Part shown: positions 21,048-31,502 of the stretch, one piece after another | Layout of the letters: each line of letters opens with the position of its first letter | How positions within the stretch are numbered: position 1 is the stretch's first letter | Virus record (IMG/VR): IMGVR_UViG_3300024259_002152 | Location: 62,001 to 126,000 of that record | Reading direction: 5' to 3' (one strand) | DNA from: a virus | Length of the DNA stretch: 64,000 bases | Made by a program: the position numbers and the translations under genes | Notes under the pieces: generated by a model | What the model was told of the DNA's origin: nothing | Database searches by the model: none | What the model saw: the letters and a program-made list of their open reading frames with translations, nothing else

Positions 21048-24000
21048 ATGTCGTTTAGTTTATTAGAATATTATAAAGCTCTAAATGGAGAGTCAACAGA
21101 GAGTAGTAATGTATGGCATATTAATTATACTAAAAGGCATGCTTATAGAATATCTAGCGATTTTGATGCTATAGATGAACATAATAAAAAGATCAATTTA
21201 CCTCCGTCAGAGGCAGAAACAGATCTTGTGAATGTATTTTCTGACAAGTTGGGGCAGAAGTTAAAAAATACTAAGATTACAGATAATGGGGATGGAACGG
21301 AGAGTATAGATTTAGAGCTAGATGATAGGATTGTAACTATTATTATGGACCAAAGTGGCAGTATGACATGGAATGACCATAACAATTTTCGTCATGATGT
21401 GGCGACTGATTTAGTTAATAAAATAGAGATCAATTATCCAGGAGATATCACATATAATCTTATAGAATATGGTGCTGATATTATTAATGTTTTATTTTTT
21501 GGGATTATTGAGAATGATTCTTTTGATCCTAATGATATTGATAGTCTTAGTAAAATGATAAAAGCAGATGATCTTGCTAATTATGATGGAATGAGAATTA
21601 TTAGGAATGATGATCATTATCCTACTTCTGTTCTTGATGGGGAAATAGTGGATGATGGATTTATTAGCAGAATTAAAGATAGCGGATTGGTAGAGGGGCA
21701 TACATATTATTATACTATTTATACTTATGATAAAGATTATAAGTTCAGTGAGGGTGTTAGAGTTAAAGTAACTTCGAGAGCAAGAGTAGTTCCTAGATCT
21801 ATTTCTAATTTTAGGACAGTGGTAAATTCAGAAGATTTAACTAAAGGTGTTCCTTTTACAGGTTATGGTATTAATAGGGATGATAATACTGTGGGTATCT
21901 GGCACATGGATGAGGGAGAAGGAAAGTTTTTATATGATTTTAGTGATAATGATAATATATTAGAGCATAGTAAAGAAAATCCTATTTGGTATGAAAGTAG
22001 ATTTGTTCCTGCAGGGACTTCGGGACTATTTTTTGATGGGGTGGGTGATTATGCTTATTTGGATGGGGTTTCAGAGTTGGAACTTTCATCTCAAACATCT
22101 ACTACAGTATGTGCTTGGATTTATCCATATTCTGTTGATGGTCTTTATGTTATTGCTAGCTCTATGCAGGCAGATACTATTTCTTTTATTCTTTATACGC
22201 TTAATGGAAGATTACATCTTATCCAGAATTATGGAGACGTTCGATATAATGCTTATAGTAATGATGCTCTAATAGAGGTTAATAAATGGCAGCATGTTTG
22301 TGTAACTACTACTGGCGGAATATTTACATTATATATTAATGGGATTGAAATATCCTATGGTCTAACAACCGCATCACCAGTGCTAATAGGAACAACTAAT
22401 CTTCGTTTTTCTATTGGAGTTTATCGTTCGGACTCTTTTCCATTTCTTTATTATTTTAGAGGCAAAATAACAGAATTTAGTATTCATAATACCGTAAGGG
22501 ATCTGGCATACATACAATCTCAAGTGGTTTCTAATCCTATTTTAAATTCAGAAGGAGGTCAAGTAGATAGCGAGTTTTCAGGAATAAAGGAAGATAATGG
22601 AGATAGACTGGCAGTTTTTAAATATAATGTTCCTAAAGATTATAACTATGTTGGAGGAGAAATTTCTGTTGTAAGAAATGAAAAGCATATTCCTTCATGG
22701 GAGGAAGACGGAGATATAATTTATCAAGTTGACGACCCTGGTTCGGGGGAATTCTTTATATCTAATGTTGATGATTTTGTGCTGGGAGAGAAATATTATT
22801 ATAGATTATTTACTAAAAACTCTTTGGGTAATGTTAGCTTTCTGTCGGATTCTCCCTCATTGACTGTAGAAATTCCAGAAGCGGCTACAGATGACTACTT
22901 TTTAGATTTAGATACTTCTGTTCTTTTAAATCCTTCAGGAGATCCTATTGGTACTAAAGGTGATGCTATAGACTCACCTGAATCTCCAGATGTTGGCCAG
23001 TTAATTACTTCTGGAAATGGGAAGGTTTACTTAAGATGGAAACAAAATGACCCTATAGATAGTAGAATAGCAAGAGTTAAAATATTTTATTCTTCTTCGG
23101 ACTTTCCTGTTGTGAATATTAATGGTGGATCAAGTGGGCGGTTAGTTTTTACTGGATTGACGACAGATGAAAAATTTGTTCATAGGAATATTCCTAACGA
23201 TATTAATGCTTACTATACAATAGTTAATACTGATAAGTATGGAAGATCTTCTAATTATAATGAAGATGGTGTTCAAGTAGAAGATTTCTTACATGCTTCG
23301 GTGGTGCCTACTTCTTCTGCCAATGAAAATACATTTCCATTGATAGAAATTGAAAATGTTAATTATGAATTGGTTGATAGTAATACTATTACTATAGGGT
23401 GGGACCAACCTCAAAAAAGTATAGAAGATATAGAAGCATATTTTGATCAAACAATATATGTATATGGCGCTATTTCAGATGAATTTGGAGATGCTATTTC
23501 AGAAGATACTCCTATTAAAATGAGTATCACTGCTGCTATTAGTAGAGAGACACAAGCAGATGATATTTTTGGTGGTGGAGTATTAACTCAATTTGAAGAT
23601 ATAGAAGCTTATGATTTTTTTGTTACAAAAACTAATGATGGATTCTTTAAAGGCGTATTAAGGATGACCTCTAATGTTTCTATTATGGCCCAAATAAGAG
23701 AAGCTACTTTTCAGATACAATTGAAAGCGTTAATTCCTAGAGAGGGAGGGTATACGCCTCCTAATGATAATACTATAAGTGGAGATCCTATATCAGAATA
23801 TGCTAGTTTGATCGAACAGTTAGCAGGGGAAGAAGAAAGCACATCCACATCGAGTGATAATTTTTATGAATATTATTCTAAAACGATACAAGTTCATTAT
23901 ACTAATCCTTGGGAAGTAGAATTAGTAGGTAGAGATAATCAGAAGGTTTATCAAAGATGTTATTGTGTAAAAACGGATGAAAAGACTTCTGAGAAAGTTC

Positions 24001-27000
24001 TTAATGTAGAATCAGCATCTTTTCATGGTATATATATGAAAGCAACAAATCCGTTTGTTGCACGAGCAAAGGTAAAATATAAAGGACAACCTCTGGAATC
24101 GGGAAATATACAATTGGCGGTATGGGACGCTGATTCTACGGAGCTTTGTAAAAATTCATGTTCTGGTTCCTCTTCCTCTCCTTCTTCATCTTATGAAGGA
24201 CCAAAGCTTCAGCCTAGCATAACGGTTCCTCCTCCTGATTCTATTTTGTCTATTATTCAAGGTCAAGAAGAAACCTATGATGGCAGCGGAGTATATACTG
24301 ACATATCATACGTTGATATACCCTTATATGCCCCAGAAGCGTTTCAAGCTGTTAGACTATTTGTGAAAGGAGAAAAAGCGGGATATTCTTCTGTTAAAGA
24401 TATATACATTCTGTTTCAGAGTATATTGCTGATTGATATAGATACGAATTCTGAGGGTCTTACTGTTGATGGAAAGGATATTGCTGAATTTAGATCTAAT
24501 GCTTTCATTATAAATCCAGATTATCCTAATTATTATATTCCTGATTCTCTTGATGCGTCGTTAGTAACATATCCTGAAGATTTAACAGTTGTCCAATGGG
24601 ATGTTGAGTTTATACAGGCGATAGATGGGGCAGCAGGTAGCGGACCGAGATCTATTTACTCAACTGATAGTGTTCCATTAACTAATGGTGTTTACTCTTA
24701 CACTCGTAGTGGAACTGCTAGAAATGTGTTTTTAGGACCTGTTCCCAAAGGGGATGAAAAGATTAATGAAGATCATGAGATTAAGGCATCAATTGTATAT
24801 CAGGGTTTGTCATCGTTTGCTAAAACATTCTTTAGTGTTGGTCCTTATGATCCTGAAGAATTTGATAGAACATCAGCCAGATTTTTGATGGAGATAGATG
24901 GTGGATGGGAAGGAGATCTTCCTAATCAATTGTATGGAGGTGGAGGGTGGTCAACAGCGGAAAATTGGCCTTTATGGACCGATGGTATTCATTACAAGAA
25001 AATTAAAATAAGTAGAAATCCAAGAATTGCCGAGTCAGGCACAGCAGCGGGAGAGTTTGCTTATGCGAATTGTTTTAGAGATTGTGCGTCAGATGATGAT
25101 AATGAATTATTAGAGTTAAGTTCTGGGCAGATAGTGGAAGTTTCATTAGGGGGGGTTACTGGTCCTGTTTCTAGTGCTATTGTTGATAGCACGAATCTTC
25201 TTAATTCTGAAGTAGAAATTTTACATGGAGAAATATATGAAGTAGAGGACGCCTATACTGGTTTGCATTATCTGGAAGTTGGTGATGAAGGATTTATAGA
25301 TAACGGAACTGCGTTTATTGAGTTAAATGCAGAAGATGTCTCAGATGTTACTTATTTTTATATAAGAATAAATAAAACTATTTCTGATTCAGGAAAAATT
25401 TCAGATGAATTCTGTGACGAACCAGAACCTGTGGTTATTAATGATTGTCTTTGTCTTAATGGGAGTGATGGGATCACAGAATGTGATGTGCCAGCATGGG
25501 AACCGACTTCGTATGTGAATGGAAAAACCACTGTATTTTTAAATAATAATCCATTGGTTTTAAATGGGGGAGGAAATATGTATAATGGTATTCCTCCGTG
25601 TCCTATATGTATGAACGAACCTTTGCTTATGGAAACTGTATGGAGAAAAGTTACAGATTATTTTTATGACACAGATTTAGGTAACCCTTCAAATGATTTT
25701 CTTTATCCTGTTGACACTTTTACAGATAGTAATAATTTTACAGATGATAATGGAGAAACTCTTGTAAAGCATACTTCGGATGTCACAATCAGGGTTAAAG
25801 TTTTATGGAGAGGTCAAAATGTTCCTGATGGCACTCCTGTTTATGTTTCTGTTGGAGATAATACAGCTTCTTCGTTGTTTGTTGCTAGCCAAAATGTATA
25901 TTATACACAAACAATTAGTACTGATTATAGTTATGTAGATGTTCTTATTAATGCTCGCAGATATATAGATTCAACAAGGACTGAGCAAATCGAGATATTT
26001 TCTACTTATGATGAAAGCGATAAAACGGTAAGGCATATAGGGCAAAATTATTCTCTTACTTTAGATAAAAAGAATAAAGAAATAGAAGAACCTCCAGTGC
26101 TTCCAGTAGATCCAAGTACAGGTATTGCTATAGATCCTGTCCCAATTACCCCATATTCTCCAACAATGGACAGATATAGTATTACGGATAATGGATGGGA
26201 TAGAGTTTCCAATATGAGCGAAGCGAGAGGTAATGGTTTTTCCGGATCTGTAGGAAATTTTATTTATTATATAGGAGGGTTATTAGGAAATAGTCTTAAT
26301 ATATCTGATAAAAATGAACAATATGATATTCTTAATGATGAATGGAATGATGTAACAAAAATGACGATTCCTCGTTTTGGGGGTATGTCAGTTACTATCG
26401 GAGATGATATATATACGATAGGAGGAATTTTTTCTAATGATAAGACTGGCGGGAATCTTGGTGTAAGTATTTTAGTAGAAGTATATCATGCTGATGTTGA
26501 TATGTGGGAGGAACTCGAGCATATGCCGATAATAGCCGAGGGAAGTGCTTTTGAAAAAGAATTAGGAGTTGCATTTGGATCTGCATCTCATGTTATGATG
26601 GGAAAGAAGAATTATATATATATTGTTGGTGGAGTAAAAGATGCAATCGTAACTGCTGACCAATTTACTATAAGAGAACATAATCAAAGGATTTTAAGAT
26701 ATTGTGTAGAAGATGATGAATGGGAATATTCTAATATTTTGAGAAGTAATGAGTTAAATACTTATGAGAGAATTTCTCCTTTATCGATTGTTTTTGATAA
26801 TAAATTAATAGTATTTAATGGGGCTATTTTAGAGGGTAATAATTTTACCTATCCATCAGAAGAGTTTTATATAGATCTGTCAGGATCATTTGTTACTCCA
26901 TCTTCTGGGGAGTGGTTGACTTTGGGAAGCAATTGGTTACGTAGTGCCTCGGTTCCTAAGGCTCAGTCAGCAATGACAGAATACAATTTGAATCCCTCCG

Positions 27001-27275
27001 CTGATCATGCTGATTATTATATTTTTGGCGGGTTTAACAATAATTCTCCAAGTTTAGATATTACAGAAAAAATTACTGCTCAAGATAGTGGTTTTGAATA
27101 TTATTCTAGCTATAATATGCCAAATCCTTCAGTAGATTTGGAAAAAATGCTTATAGGTAAACATGGAGCTAGTGCAGAATTTTCTGATGTGGATGGTTCT
27201 CCGTTTATTTATCTTATGGGTGGTTATACAGTTAATAGAGATGATGATTATGTTGATATTTCTTTTGACCTTTAG
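21048..27275 (+). CDS. vWA-like, LamG and Kelch multi-domain virion protein (2075 aa)
   Basis: Residues about 92-150 match the first half of a von Willebrand A domain, including the metal-site motif DQSGSM after a hydrophobic strand. The sequence then passes into FN3-like modules without the usual second half. A LamG domain occupies about 280-490 (VGIWHMDEGEGKFLYDFS, YLDGVSELELS, TVCAWIYPYS, WQHVCVTT, FTLYINGIEI). Long Ig/FN3-like stretches follow, with Cys-containing segments near 975-1045 and 1345-1360. The last 350 residues carry Kelch-type blades (FIYYIGGLLGN, DDIYTIGGIFS, YIYIVGGVKD, YYIFGGFNN). Upstream spacing is 11 bases, with AAAGGGA before ATG. Probably part of a fibre or baseplate; enzyme activity is not indicated. 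Confidence 0.75.
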   Translation: MSFSLLEYYKALNGESTESSNVWHINYTKRHAYRISSDFDAIDEHNKKINLPPSEAETDLVNVFSDKLGQKLKNTKITDNGDGTESIDLELDDRIVTIIMDQSGSMTWNDHNNFRHDVATDLVNKIEINYPGDITYNLIEYGADIINVLFFGIIENDSFDPNDIDSLSKMIKADDLANYDGMRIIRNDDHYPTSVLDGEIVDDGFISRIKDSGLVEGHTYYYTIYTYDKDYKFSEGVRVKVTSRARVVPRSISNFRTVVNSEDLTKGVPFTGYGINRDDNTVGIWHMDEGEGKFLYDFSDNDNILEHSKENPIWYESRFVPAGTSGLFFDGVGDYAYLDGVSELELSSQTSTTVCAWIYPYSVDGLYVIASSMQADTISFILYTLNGRLHLIQNYGDVRYNAYSNDALIEVNKWQHVCVTTTGGIFTLYINGIEISYGLTTASPVLIGTTNLRFSIGVYRSDSFPFLYYFRGKITEFSIHNTVRDLAYIQSQVVSNPILNSEGGQVDSEFSGIKEDNGDRLAVFKYNVPKDYNYVGGEISVVRNEKHIPSWEEDGDIIYQVDDPGSGEFFISNVDDFVLGEKYYYRLFTKNSLGNVSFLSDSPSLTVEIPEAATDDYFLDLDTSVLLNPSGDPIGTKGDAIDSPESPDVGQLITSGNGKVYLRWKQNDPIDSRIARVKIFYSSSDFPVVNINGGSSGRLVFTGLTTDEKFVHRNIPNDINAYYTIVNTDKYGRSSNYNEDGVQVEDFLHASVVPTSSANENTFPLIEIENVNYELVDSNTITIGWDQPQKSIEDIEAYFDQTIYVYGAISDEFGDAISEDTPIKMSITAAISRETQADDIFGGGVLTQFEDIEAYDFFVTKTNDGFFKGVLRMTSNVSIMAQIREATFQIQLKALIPREGGYTPPNDNTISGDPISEYASLIEQLAGEEESTSTSSDNFYEYYSKTIQVHYTNPWEVELVGRDNQKVYQRCYCVKTDEKTSEKVLNVESASFHGIYMKATNPFVARAKVKYKGQPLESGNIQLAVWDADSTELCKNSCSGSSSSPSSSYEGPKLQPSITVPPPDSILSIIQGQEETYDGSGVYTDISYVDIPLYAPEAFQAVRLFVKGEKAGYSSVKDIYILFQSILLIDIDTNSEGLTVDGKDIAEFRSNAFIINPDYPNYYIPDSLDASLVTYPEDLTVVQWDVEFIQAIDGAAGSGPRSIYSTDSVPLTNGVYSYTRSGTARNVFLGPVPKGDEKINEDHEIKASIVYQGLSSFAKTFFSVGPYDPEEFDRTSARFLMEIDGGWEGDLPNQLYGGGGWSTAENWPLWTDGIHYKKIKISRNPRIAESGTAAGEFAYANCFRDCASDDDNELLELSSGQIVEVSLGGVTGPVSSAIVDSTNLLNSEVEILHGEIYEVEDAYTGLHYLEVGDEGFIDNGTAFIELNAEDVSDVTYFYIRINKTISDSGKISDEFCDEPEPVVINDCLCLNGSDGITECDVPAWEPTSYVNGKTTVFLNNNPLVLNGGGNMYNGIPPCPICMNEPLLMETVWRKVTDYFYDTDLGNPSNDFLYPVDTFTDSNNFTDDNGETLVKHTSDVTIRVKVLWRGQNVPDGTPVYVSVGDNTASSLFVASQNVYYTQTISTDYSYVDVLINARRYIDSTRTEQIEIFSTYDESDKTVRHIGQNYSLTLDKKNKEIEEPPVLPVDPSTGIAIDPVPITPYSPTMDRYSITDNGWDRVSNMSEARGNGFSGSVGNFIYYIGGLLGNSLNISDKNEQYDILNDEWNDVTKMTIPRFGGMSVTIGDDIYTIGGIFSNDKTGGNLGVSILVEVYHADVDMWEELEHMPIIAEGSAFEKELGVAFGSASHVMMGKKNYIYIVGGVKDAIVTADQFTIREHNQRILRYCVEDDEWEYSNILRSNELNTYERISPLSIVFDNKLIVFNGAILEGNNFTYPSEEFYIDLSGSFVTPSSGEWLTLGSNWLRSASVPKAQSAMTEYNLNPSADHADYYIFGGFNNNSPSLDITEKITAQDSGFEYYSSYNMPNPSVDLEKMLIGKHGASAEFSDVDGSPFIYLMGGYTVNRDDDYVDISFDL

Positions 27276-27283
27276 GGAATAAA

Positions 27284-30200
27284 ATGGCTACAACTAATGA
27301 ATATAAAATAATTGTAGATAAGATAGATGGTAAAAAATCTATTTCTATTCCTGTGGACTTTAAAAAGAACGGGGTATATATTCCCGATGTGCTTGATGTT
27401 ATTGTTAGGGGTTTCTTAAAATTTGAAGAGACCGTGACTCAAACATCAGAAGATAGTTTAAACGAATTAGAAGATAAAACGGTAGTTCATCCTGTTGTTT
27501 TTTCAAGTGATACTATTCGTATTAGTAATGGTCGATGTGTCATTGTTCTTTTGCCAAGATCAGAAGATTTGTTTGAGGAAACGAGTACAGTTCAATCTAG
27601 AGCAGGGGAAACGATTACTGATAGTATGATCATATCAGATGGTGGGGTTAGAGCAGATGAGCAGATTACTGATCCAGATAAAATTCCAGTAGTTATTAAG
27701 ATAGAGACAGGAGTTACAAGAAAACCTTATAAAATATCTTTACAGGTTACTGTTACTTCTGTAAATGATGATAGTTTTTATATCCAAACTATTGATAGGG
27801 GAACTAGTCCTAAAATAGAAGAAGTATCTGCTTCTAAATCATTATTCCATAAGGCTACAGCTAGAATTTCTAGTAACTTAATCATTAATTGTGAAACCGA
27901 TCTTGAATGGATACCTTCGGTTAACTCTATTTTGGGAAGTAATAATGGTTCCCAAAATATTATTTTAGATGAAATAGAAAAGTTAAAAAATTCGACACCT
28001 CTCGGTACTTCTACAATGTTTGATGCTGTAGTTGCTGGTGATAGAATATTATCTGATAGCGATGTTAATAATAGTAAAAAAACTATCTATTTATTTACTG
28101 ATAATGAAGCAAATATTTCAGTTGCTTCTATACAAAACGCCATTGATGAAACTAATGATATAGATGGGAATAAAGAGGTTCCTATTCTTGTAGGTAATAT
28201 GGCAATTTCTGATAATGCTACTTTGTCCATAAAAGCTAATAGATCAGATACTAAGACTATTAATCAGTTGGCTTTTGAGACAGGAGGGCAAAGTATAACG
28301 GTAGCAGATGAAGATTATTTAGATGATATTGTTGGAATATTTTATAGAGAAGCTGTTGGATCAATGGGGTATGGAACTTATGAATTTATTAATGATTTCG
28401 GAGAGGAAGTTTTAATCAATAGAATTTCTGCCAGTTTTACTATACCTTCTTCTGATTCTAATGCTACATGGACAATAGAAACAAGTTTAGATGGATATAA
28501 TTACACAGCAATAAATCTTAATTATAATTCCACAGATAGTGTTTCTTTTAGCAATCTTCTAGTAAGATATATAAGATTTAAAATCATTATGGTTACAGGA
28601 ATTAGTTCAGTACCTGTGGATGAATATGGAACAACTCCTGCCACTCCTTCTTTAGAATCAATAGAAATAGTATTTAATGCTAATAAGGTAGCTTATTTGT
28701 ATCTAAACAAAGAAGATGTTACGGTCCCTCCGTATCAAATAACATTGGGAGTAGATGCTAATGAAATAAATGATGATCAAATTAAAGTAGGAGTGGCTAA
28801 ATCAGATGCTGTTAATTGGAATGATTATTTCACAGAATCTCAACCCACTGTTGATCAAAATGGTAAAGTAGTTATACCCATAAGATTTTCACAGGACGTT
28901 ACACAATTTGAGCACGAACCATTAAGAAAAATAGATAATTTTGCAACAAAAACGGAATATGGAAGATGGGATCAGAATGCTAGAGTTATTATATATGATA
29001 AGAATAATGCTCCAATGCCAACAGATTACTATAATACTCACCCGAGAGAAGGAAGAATAGTTTTTAATACGGCACTCCCTTCTGATTATCAAGATGGCGA
29101 TTATAAGATAGGTATTTTGAATGTGGGAGAGTATAAGGTTGGTCTAGAATTAACTAATAAAACAGAAACAGATACATTAGATATTTATGGAATAGGATAC
29201 GAATATACTACAGGTAAAAATTTATTGCCGCCTGTCTCTAAGGCGTCTCCTGAAGTACAACAAGTTGCTATTTCTAATGAAACTCCTAATAGATTTAGTC
29301 TTATTACGCTTACCTATATCTATTTTGACTCTAACTTTGATCCAGAAGATACTTCTAAAAGAGTTATTACATGGTATATAAATGGAGTGCCAAATGCAGC
29401 TTTAAATAATATGATACAATGGAATAATATTAATGATTTTCAAGATCCTTTATATACTACCACTGCTTTGGAATATCCCGACATTGATGATTTAAATGGT
29501 CTTACAATATCCGAATGGGTTCAACAACAAACAGTATCACTAATAAAAGCGGGAGATATTATTCATGCTGAAGTTAATGTGAGTGATGGAGAATTGTTGA
29601 GCGATAAAGGGACATCTATTCCTGTAACAGTAATTGAATCTGTTCCTGTTTTAACTGGTTTAAATATTAAGGGTAGAGATCCTGATGGGAATATTATTTC
29701 GAGGATAGCGACTAATACTGATGCTATAATAGATCCTCCTTTGACAGAATCATTCTTTAGTGATAGTGGTGGAGATAATCAGTCGCAAATAATATGGTAT
29801 GTTAATGATGAAATATTTAAGCAAGGTGTTTATGGAGATACTTTGCCTGAAGGACAACCTCCAATAACAGAAATAAGAGTTAATGAGATAGCTTCAGGGA
29901 CTTTGATTGATTATGGTTTAAGAATTACTAATTCTATTTATGTTCAGGTCATTCCCAAAACAAGTAGTACTGATGGGGCATTGGTAACAAGTCCTGCTAT
30001 TATCGTACAAAATGCTATACCCACAGTTTTTGATTTAACATATCTTACTAATGTATTTGTTCCAACAAATGATATTATTCTAGATTATGAATTTTTTGAT
30101 TTTGAGGTGATCGCTCTAGGAGATGTTGATGAAACGTTACAGGAAGATCAGACTATGGTTAGATGGTATAGGAAAAACCCAGGAGATAATAATTTTACCT

Positions 30201-30427
30201 TGGTTTATGGTTTTAATGATGTAGACAATGGGCTGCAAGAGACATTTTATGTCGAAGAATATCGAGGATTTATTACTACTAATATAGCAGAGACAAATAC
30301 TACTGTGAGTAAGGACATATTGTTTGAGAATCAAAAATTTTACTGTGTTATAACTCCATTTGATACGATCGATTATGGAACTCCTGTGAGTTCAGAAACT
30401 GTTACAATCACATCATCTACTAATTAA
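27284..30427 (+). CDS. vWA-like, discoidin-like and Ig-like virion protein (1047 aa)
   Basis: Residues about 200-360 resemble the second half of a vWA domain: LGTSTMFDAV provides the Thr of a metal site and TIYLFTDNEAN the conserved Asp, but I do not find a preceding DxSxS. About 365-480 look like a discoidin/F5-8C-type domain (INRISASFTI, WTIETSLDGYNYTAI, VRYIRFKI). The C-terminal half has Ig-like modules with the ITWYINGVPN, IIWYVNDEIF and MVRWYRKN turns also seen in the gene at 4395-6482. It is the last gene of the adhesin array. The 78 bases after it carry the first copy of a recurrent promoter-like box. Structural role by context. Confidence 0.7.
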   Translation: MATTNEYKIIVDKIDGKKSISIPVDFKKNGVYIPDVLDVIVRGFLKFEETVTQTSEDSLNELEDKTVVHPVVFSSDTIRISNGRCVIVLLPRSEDLFEETSTVQSRAGETITDSMIISDGGVRADEQITDPDKIPVVIKIETGVTRKPYKISLQVTVTSVNDDSFYIQTIDRGTSPKIEEVSASKSLFHKATARISSNLIINCETDLEWIPSVNSILGSNNGSQNIILDEIEKLKNSTPLGTSTMFDAVVAGDRILSDSDVNNSKKTIYLFTDNEANISVASIQNAIDETNDIDGNKEVPILVGNMAISDNATLSIKANRSDTKTINQLAFETGGQSITVADEDYLDDIVGIFYREAVGSMGYGTYEFINDFGEEVLINRISASFTIPSSDSNATWTIETSLDGYNYTAINLNYNSTDSVSFSNLLVRYIRFKIIMVTGISSVPVDEYGTTPATPSLESIEIVFNANKVAYLYLNKEDVTVPPYQITLGVDANEINDDQIKVGVAKSDAVNWNDYFTESQPTVDQNGKVVIPIRFSQDVTQFEHEPLRKIDNFATKTEYGRWDQNARVIIYDKNNAPMPTDYYNTHPREGRIVFNTALPSDYQDGDYKIGILNVGEYKVGLELTNKTETDTLDIYGIGYEYTTGKNLLPPVSKASPEVQQVAISNETPNRFSLITLTYIYFDSNFDPEDTSKRVITWYINGVPNAALNNMIQWNNINDFQDPLYTTTALEYPDIDDLNGLTISEWVQQQTVSLIKAGDIIHAEVNVSDGELLSDKGTSIPVTVIESVPVLTGLNIKGRDPDGNIISRIATNTDAIIDPPLTESFFSDSGGDNQSQIIWYVNDEIFKQGVYGDTLPEGQPPITEIRVNEIASGTLIDYGLRITNSIYVQVIPKTSSTDGALVTSPAIIVQNAIPTVFDLTYLTNVFVPTNDIILDYEFFDFEVIALGDVDETLQEDQTMVRWYRKNPGDNNFTLVYGFNDVDNGLQETFYVEEYRGFITTNIAETNTTVSKDILFENQKFYCVITPFDTIDYGTPVSSETVTITSSTN

Positions 30428-30438
30428 GAATTATTAAC

Positions 30439-30467
30439 TTAAAAGTGAAAAAATATCGATTTATAAT
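30439..30467 (+). promoter_or_regulatory. candidate phage promoter, box copy 1
   Basis: The box TTAAAAGTGAAA (30439-30450) is followed after 11 bases by TATAAT (30462-30467). It lies in the 78-base gap after the adhesin array and before the gene at 30506. It is one of eight intergenic copies of the same box, each just upstream of a gene. The promoter function is inferred from recurrence and spacing. Confidence 0.5.
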
Positions 30468-30505
30468 ATAGTTAATATTTTTGGTTTGTAAAATGGGAGA
30501 TAAAA

Positions 30506-30760
30506 ATGAGGTATAAAATAGGTGATAGAATTAAAATAAGGACCTGGGAAAATATGATGAAAGAGTATGGTTCTTTTCCTGATGGAAAAGAAATTATGCT
30601 TGATAGTCCATTATATTTTGCGTCCGAGGTAGAGGAAGAAATAAATAAAAATTTCCCAGATAGAATTTTAACAGTCTTAAGCGCAGTAAGTGGGTTTTAT
30701 ACAATGGAAAAAACCATTCATGCATTCACTGATGAGATGATAGAGGGATTAGTAGAATAA
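30506..30760 (+). CDS. small conserved beta-type protein, family of three (84 aa), untagged member
   Basis: Starts with MRYKIGDRIKIRTWE and ends in FTDEMIEGLVE. The same frame, K-x-GDK/R-[VI]-[RK]-I-[KR] at the start and W/F-T-[DE]-[DE]-M-I-[DE] near the end, is seen in the genes at 52684 and 53671, so these are three paralogues. The GDKVRIK opening is typical of small SH3-like barrels. Unlike the copy at 52684, this one lacks the C-terminal RFEILDI peptide and simply stops after the shared domain. It follows a promoter-like box and a GGGAG ribosome site. Function unknown. Confidence 0.65.
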   Translation: MRYKIGDRIKIRTWENMMKEYGSFPDGKEIMLDSPLYFASEVEEEINKNFPDRILTVLSAVSGFYTMEKTIHAFTDEMIEGLVE

Positions 30761-30770
30761 TATTAGATTT

Positions 30771-31478
30771 ATGATTATAGATATAATATTATTAACTTAC
30801 AATAATGTAGAAAATACTAAACAATGTATAAATAATCTTTACAAATTTACTGATAATTTTGGTTTAGTTATTTTAGATAATCACTCCACAGATGGTACTG
30901 TTGATTATTTGAAAAAAATATCAGACCAAAATGATAATATAACTTTATTCCTTTCTGATCTTAATTTGGGTATTATTAATGGCAGGAATAGTGCGTACAA
31001 ATTATCAAAAGGAACTGACTATATCGTTTTTCTCGATAATGATCAATATGTTCAAAAAGATTGGTTGGATAGTTATTTAAAATTAATGATAGATAAAGAA
31101 TTTGATTTGATTGGTTGTGAAGCATGGAAAATGAGAGAAAAAGATTTTTACCCATATAAAAAAATAATAGATAACAATGACACTTTTTCCTATGTCGGCG
31201 CTGGTGGATTAATGATTAAGAATAAGATATTCGAAAAATTAGGATTATTCGATGAAGATTATGATTTTATCTATTTTGAAGATCCTAGTTTATGCTTTAA
31301 GGCACATTATCAGGGATATAAAATAGGATGGAATTATAATCCAATAATAGACCATAATCATAAGGGGGCATTGTTAAGCAATGAGAATAGGAAATATTTT
31401 CTGAACAATTGGAAAGTATTTCAGAATAAATGGCAGGGAAAAAGAATCCCTATCTTCTCAAATACTGTTGAAAAGTGA
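30771..31478 (+). CDS. GT-A glycosyltransferase, family 2-like (235 aa)
   Basis: The N-terminus has the nucleotide-sugar-binding pattern of family 2 enzymes: IILLTYNNVENT, then VILDNHSTDGT. FLDNDQ near residue 92 supplies the DxD-type metal site, and a late EDPSLCFKAHYQG and DHNHKG fit the acceptor side. It transfers a sugar from an activated donor to an unknown acceptor. It is the first of three glycosyltransferases within 3 kb, next to the virion adhesin genes. This suggests glycosylation of virion proteins, phage DNA or host envelope, which I cannot decide between. Its stop (TGA 31476-31478) lies inside the next promoter-like box. Confidence 0.85.
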   Translation: MIIDIILLTYNNVENTKQCINNLYKFTDNFGLVILDNHSTDGTVDYLKKISDQNDNITLFLSDLNLGIINGRNSAYKLSKGTDYIVFLDNDQYVQKDWLDSYLKLMIDKEFDLIGCEAWKMREKDFYPYKKIIDNNDTFSYVGAGGLMIKNKIFEKLGLFDEDYDFIYFEDPSLCFKAHYQGYKIGWNYNPIIDHNHKGALLSNENRKYFLNNWKVFQNKWQGKRIPIFSNTVEK

Positions 31479-31502
31479 AAAAGTATCATATAAAAGTATA
31501 AT
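31468..31502 (+). promoter_or_regulatory. candidate phage promoter, box copy 2
   Basis: TTGAAAAGTGAAA (31468-31480) overlaps the end of the upstream glycosyltransferase gene. TATAAA (31489-31494) follows after 8 bases, and a second TATAAT (31497-31502) touches the next start codon. Spacing is less regular here than in the other copies. Confidence 0.4.
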
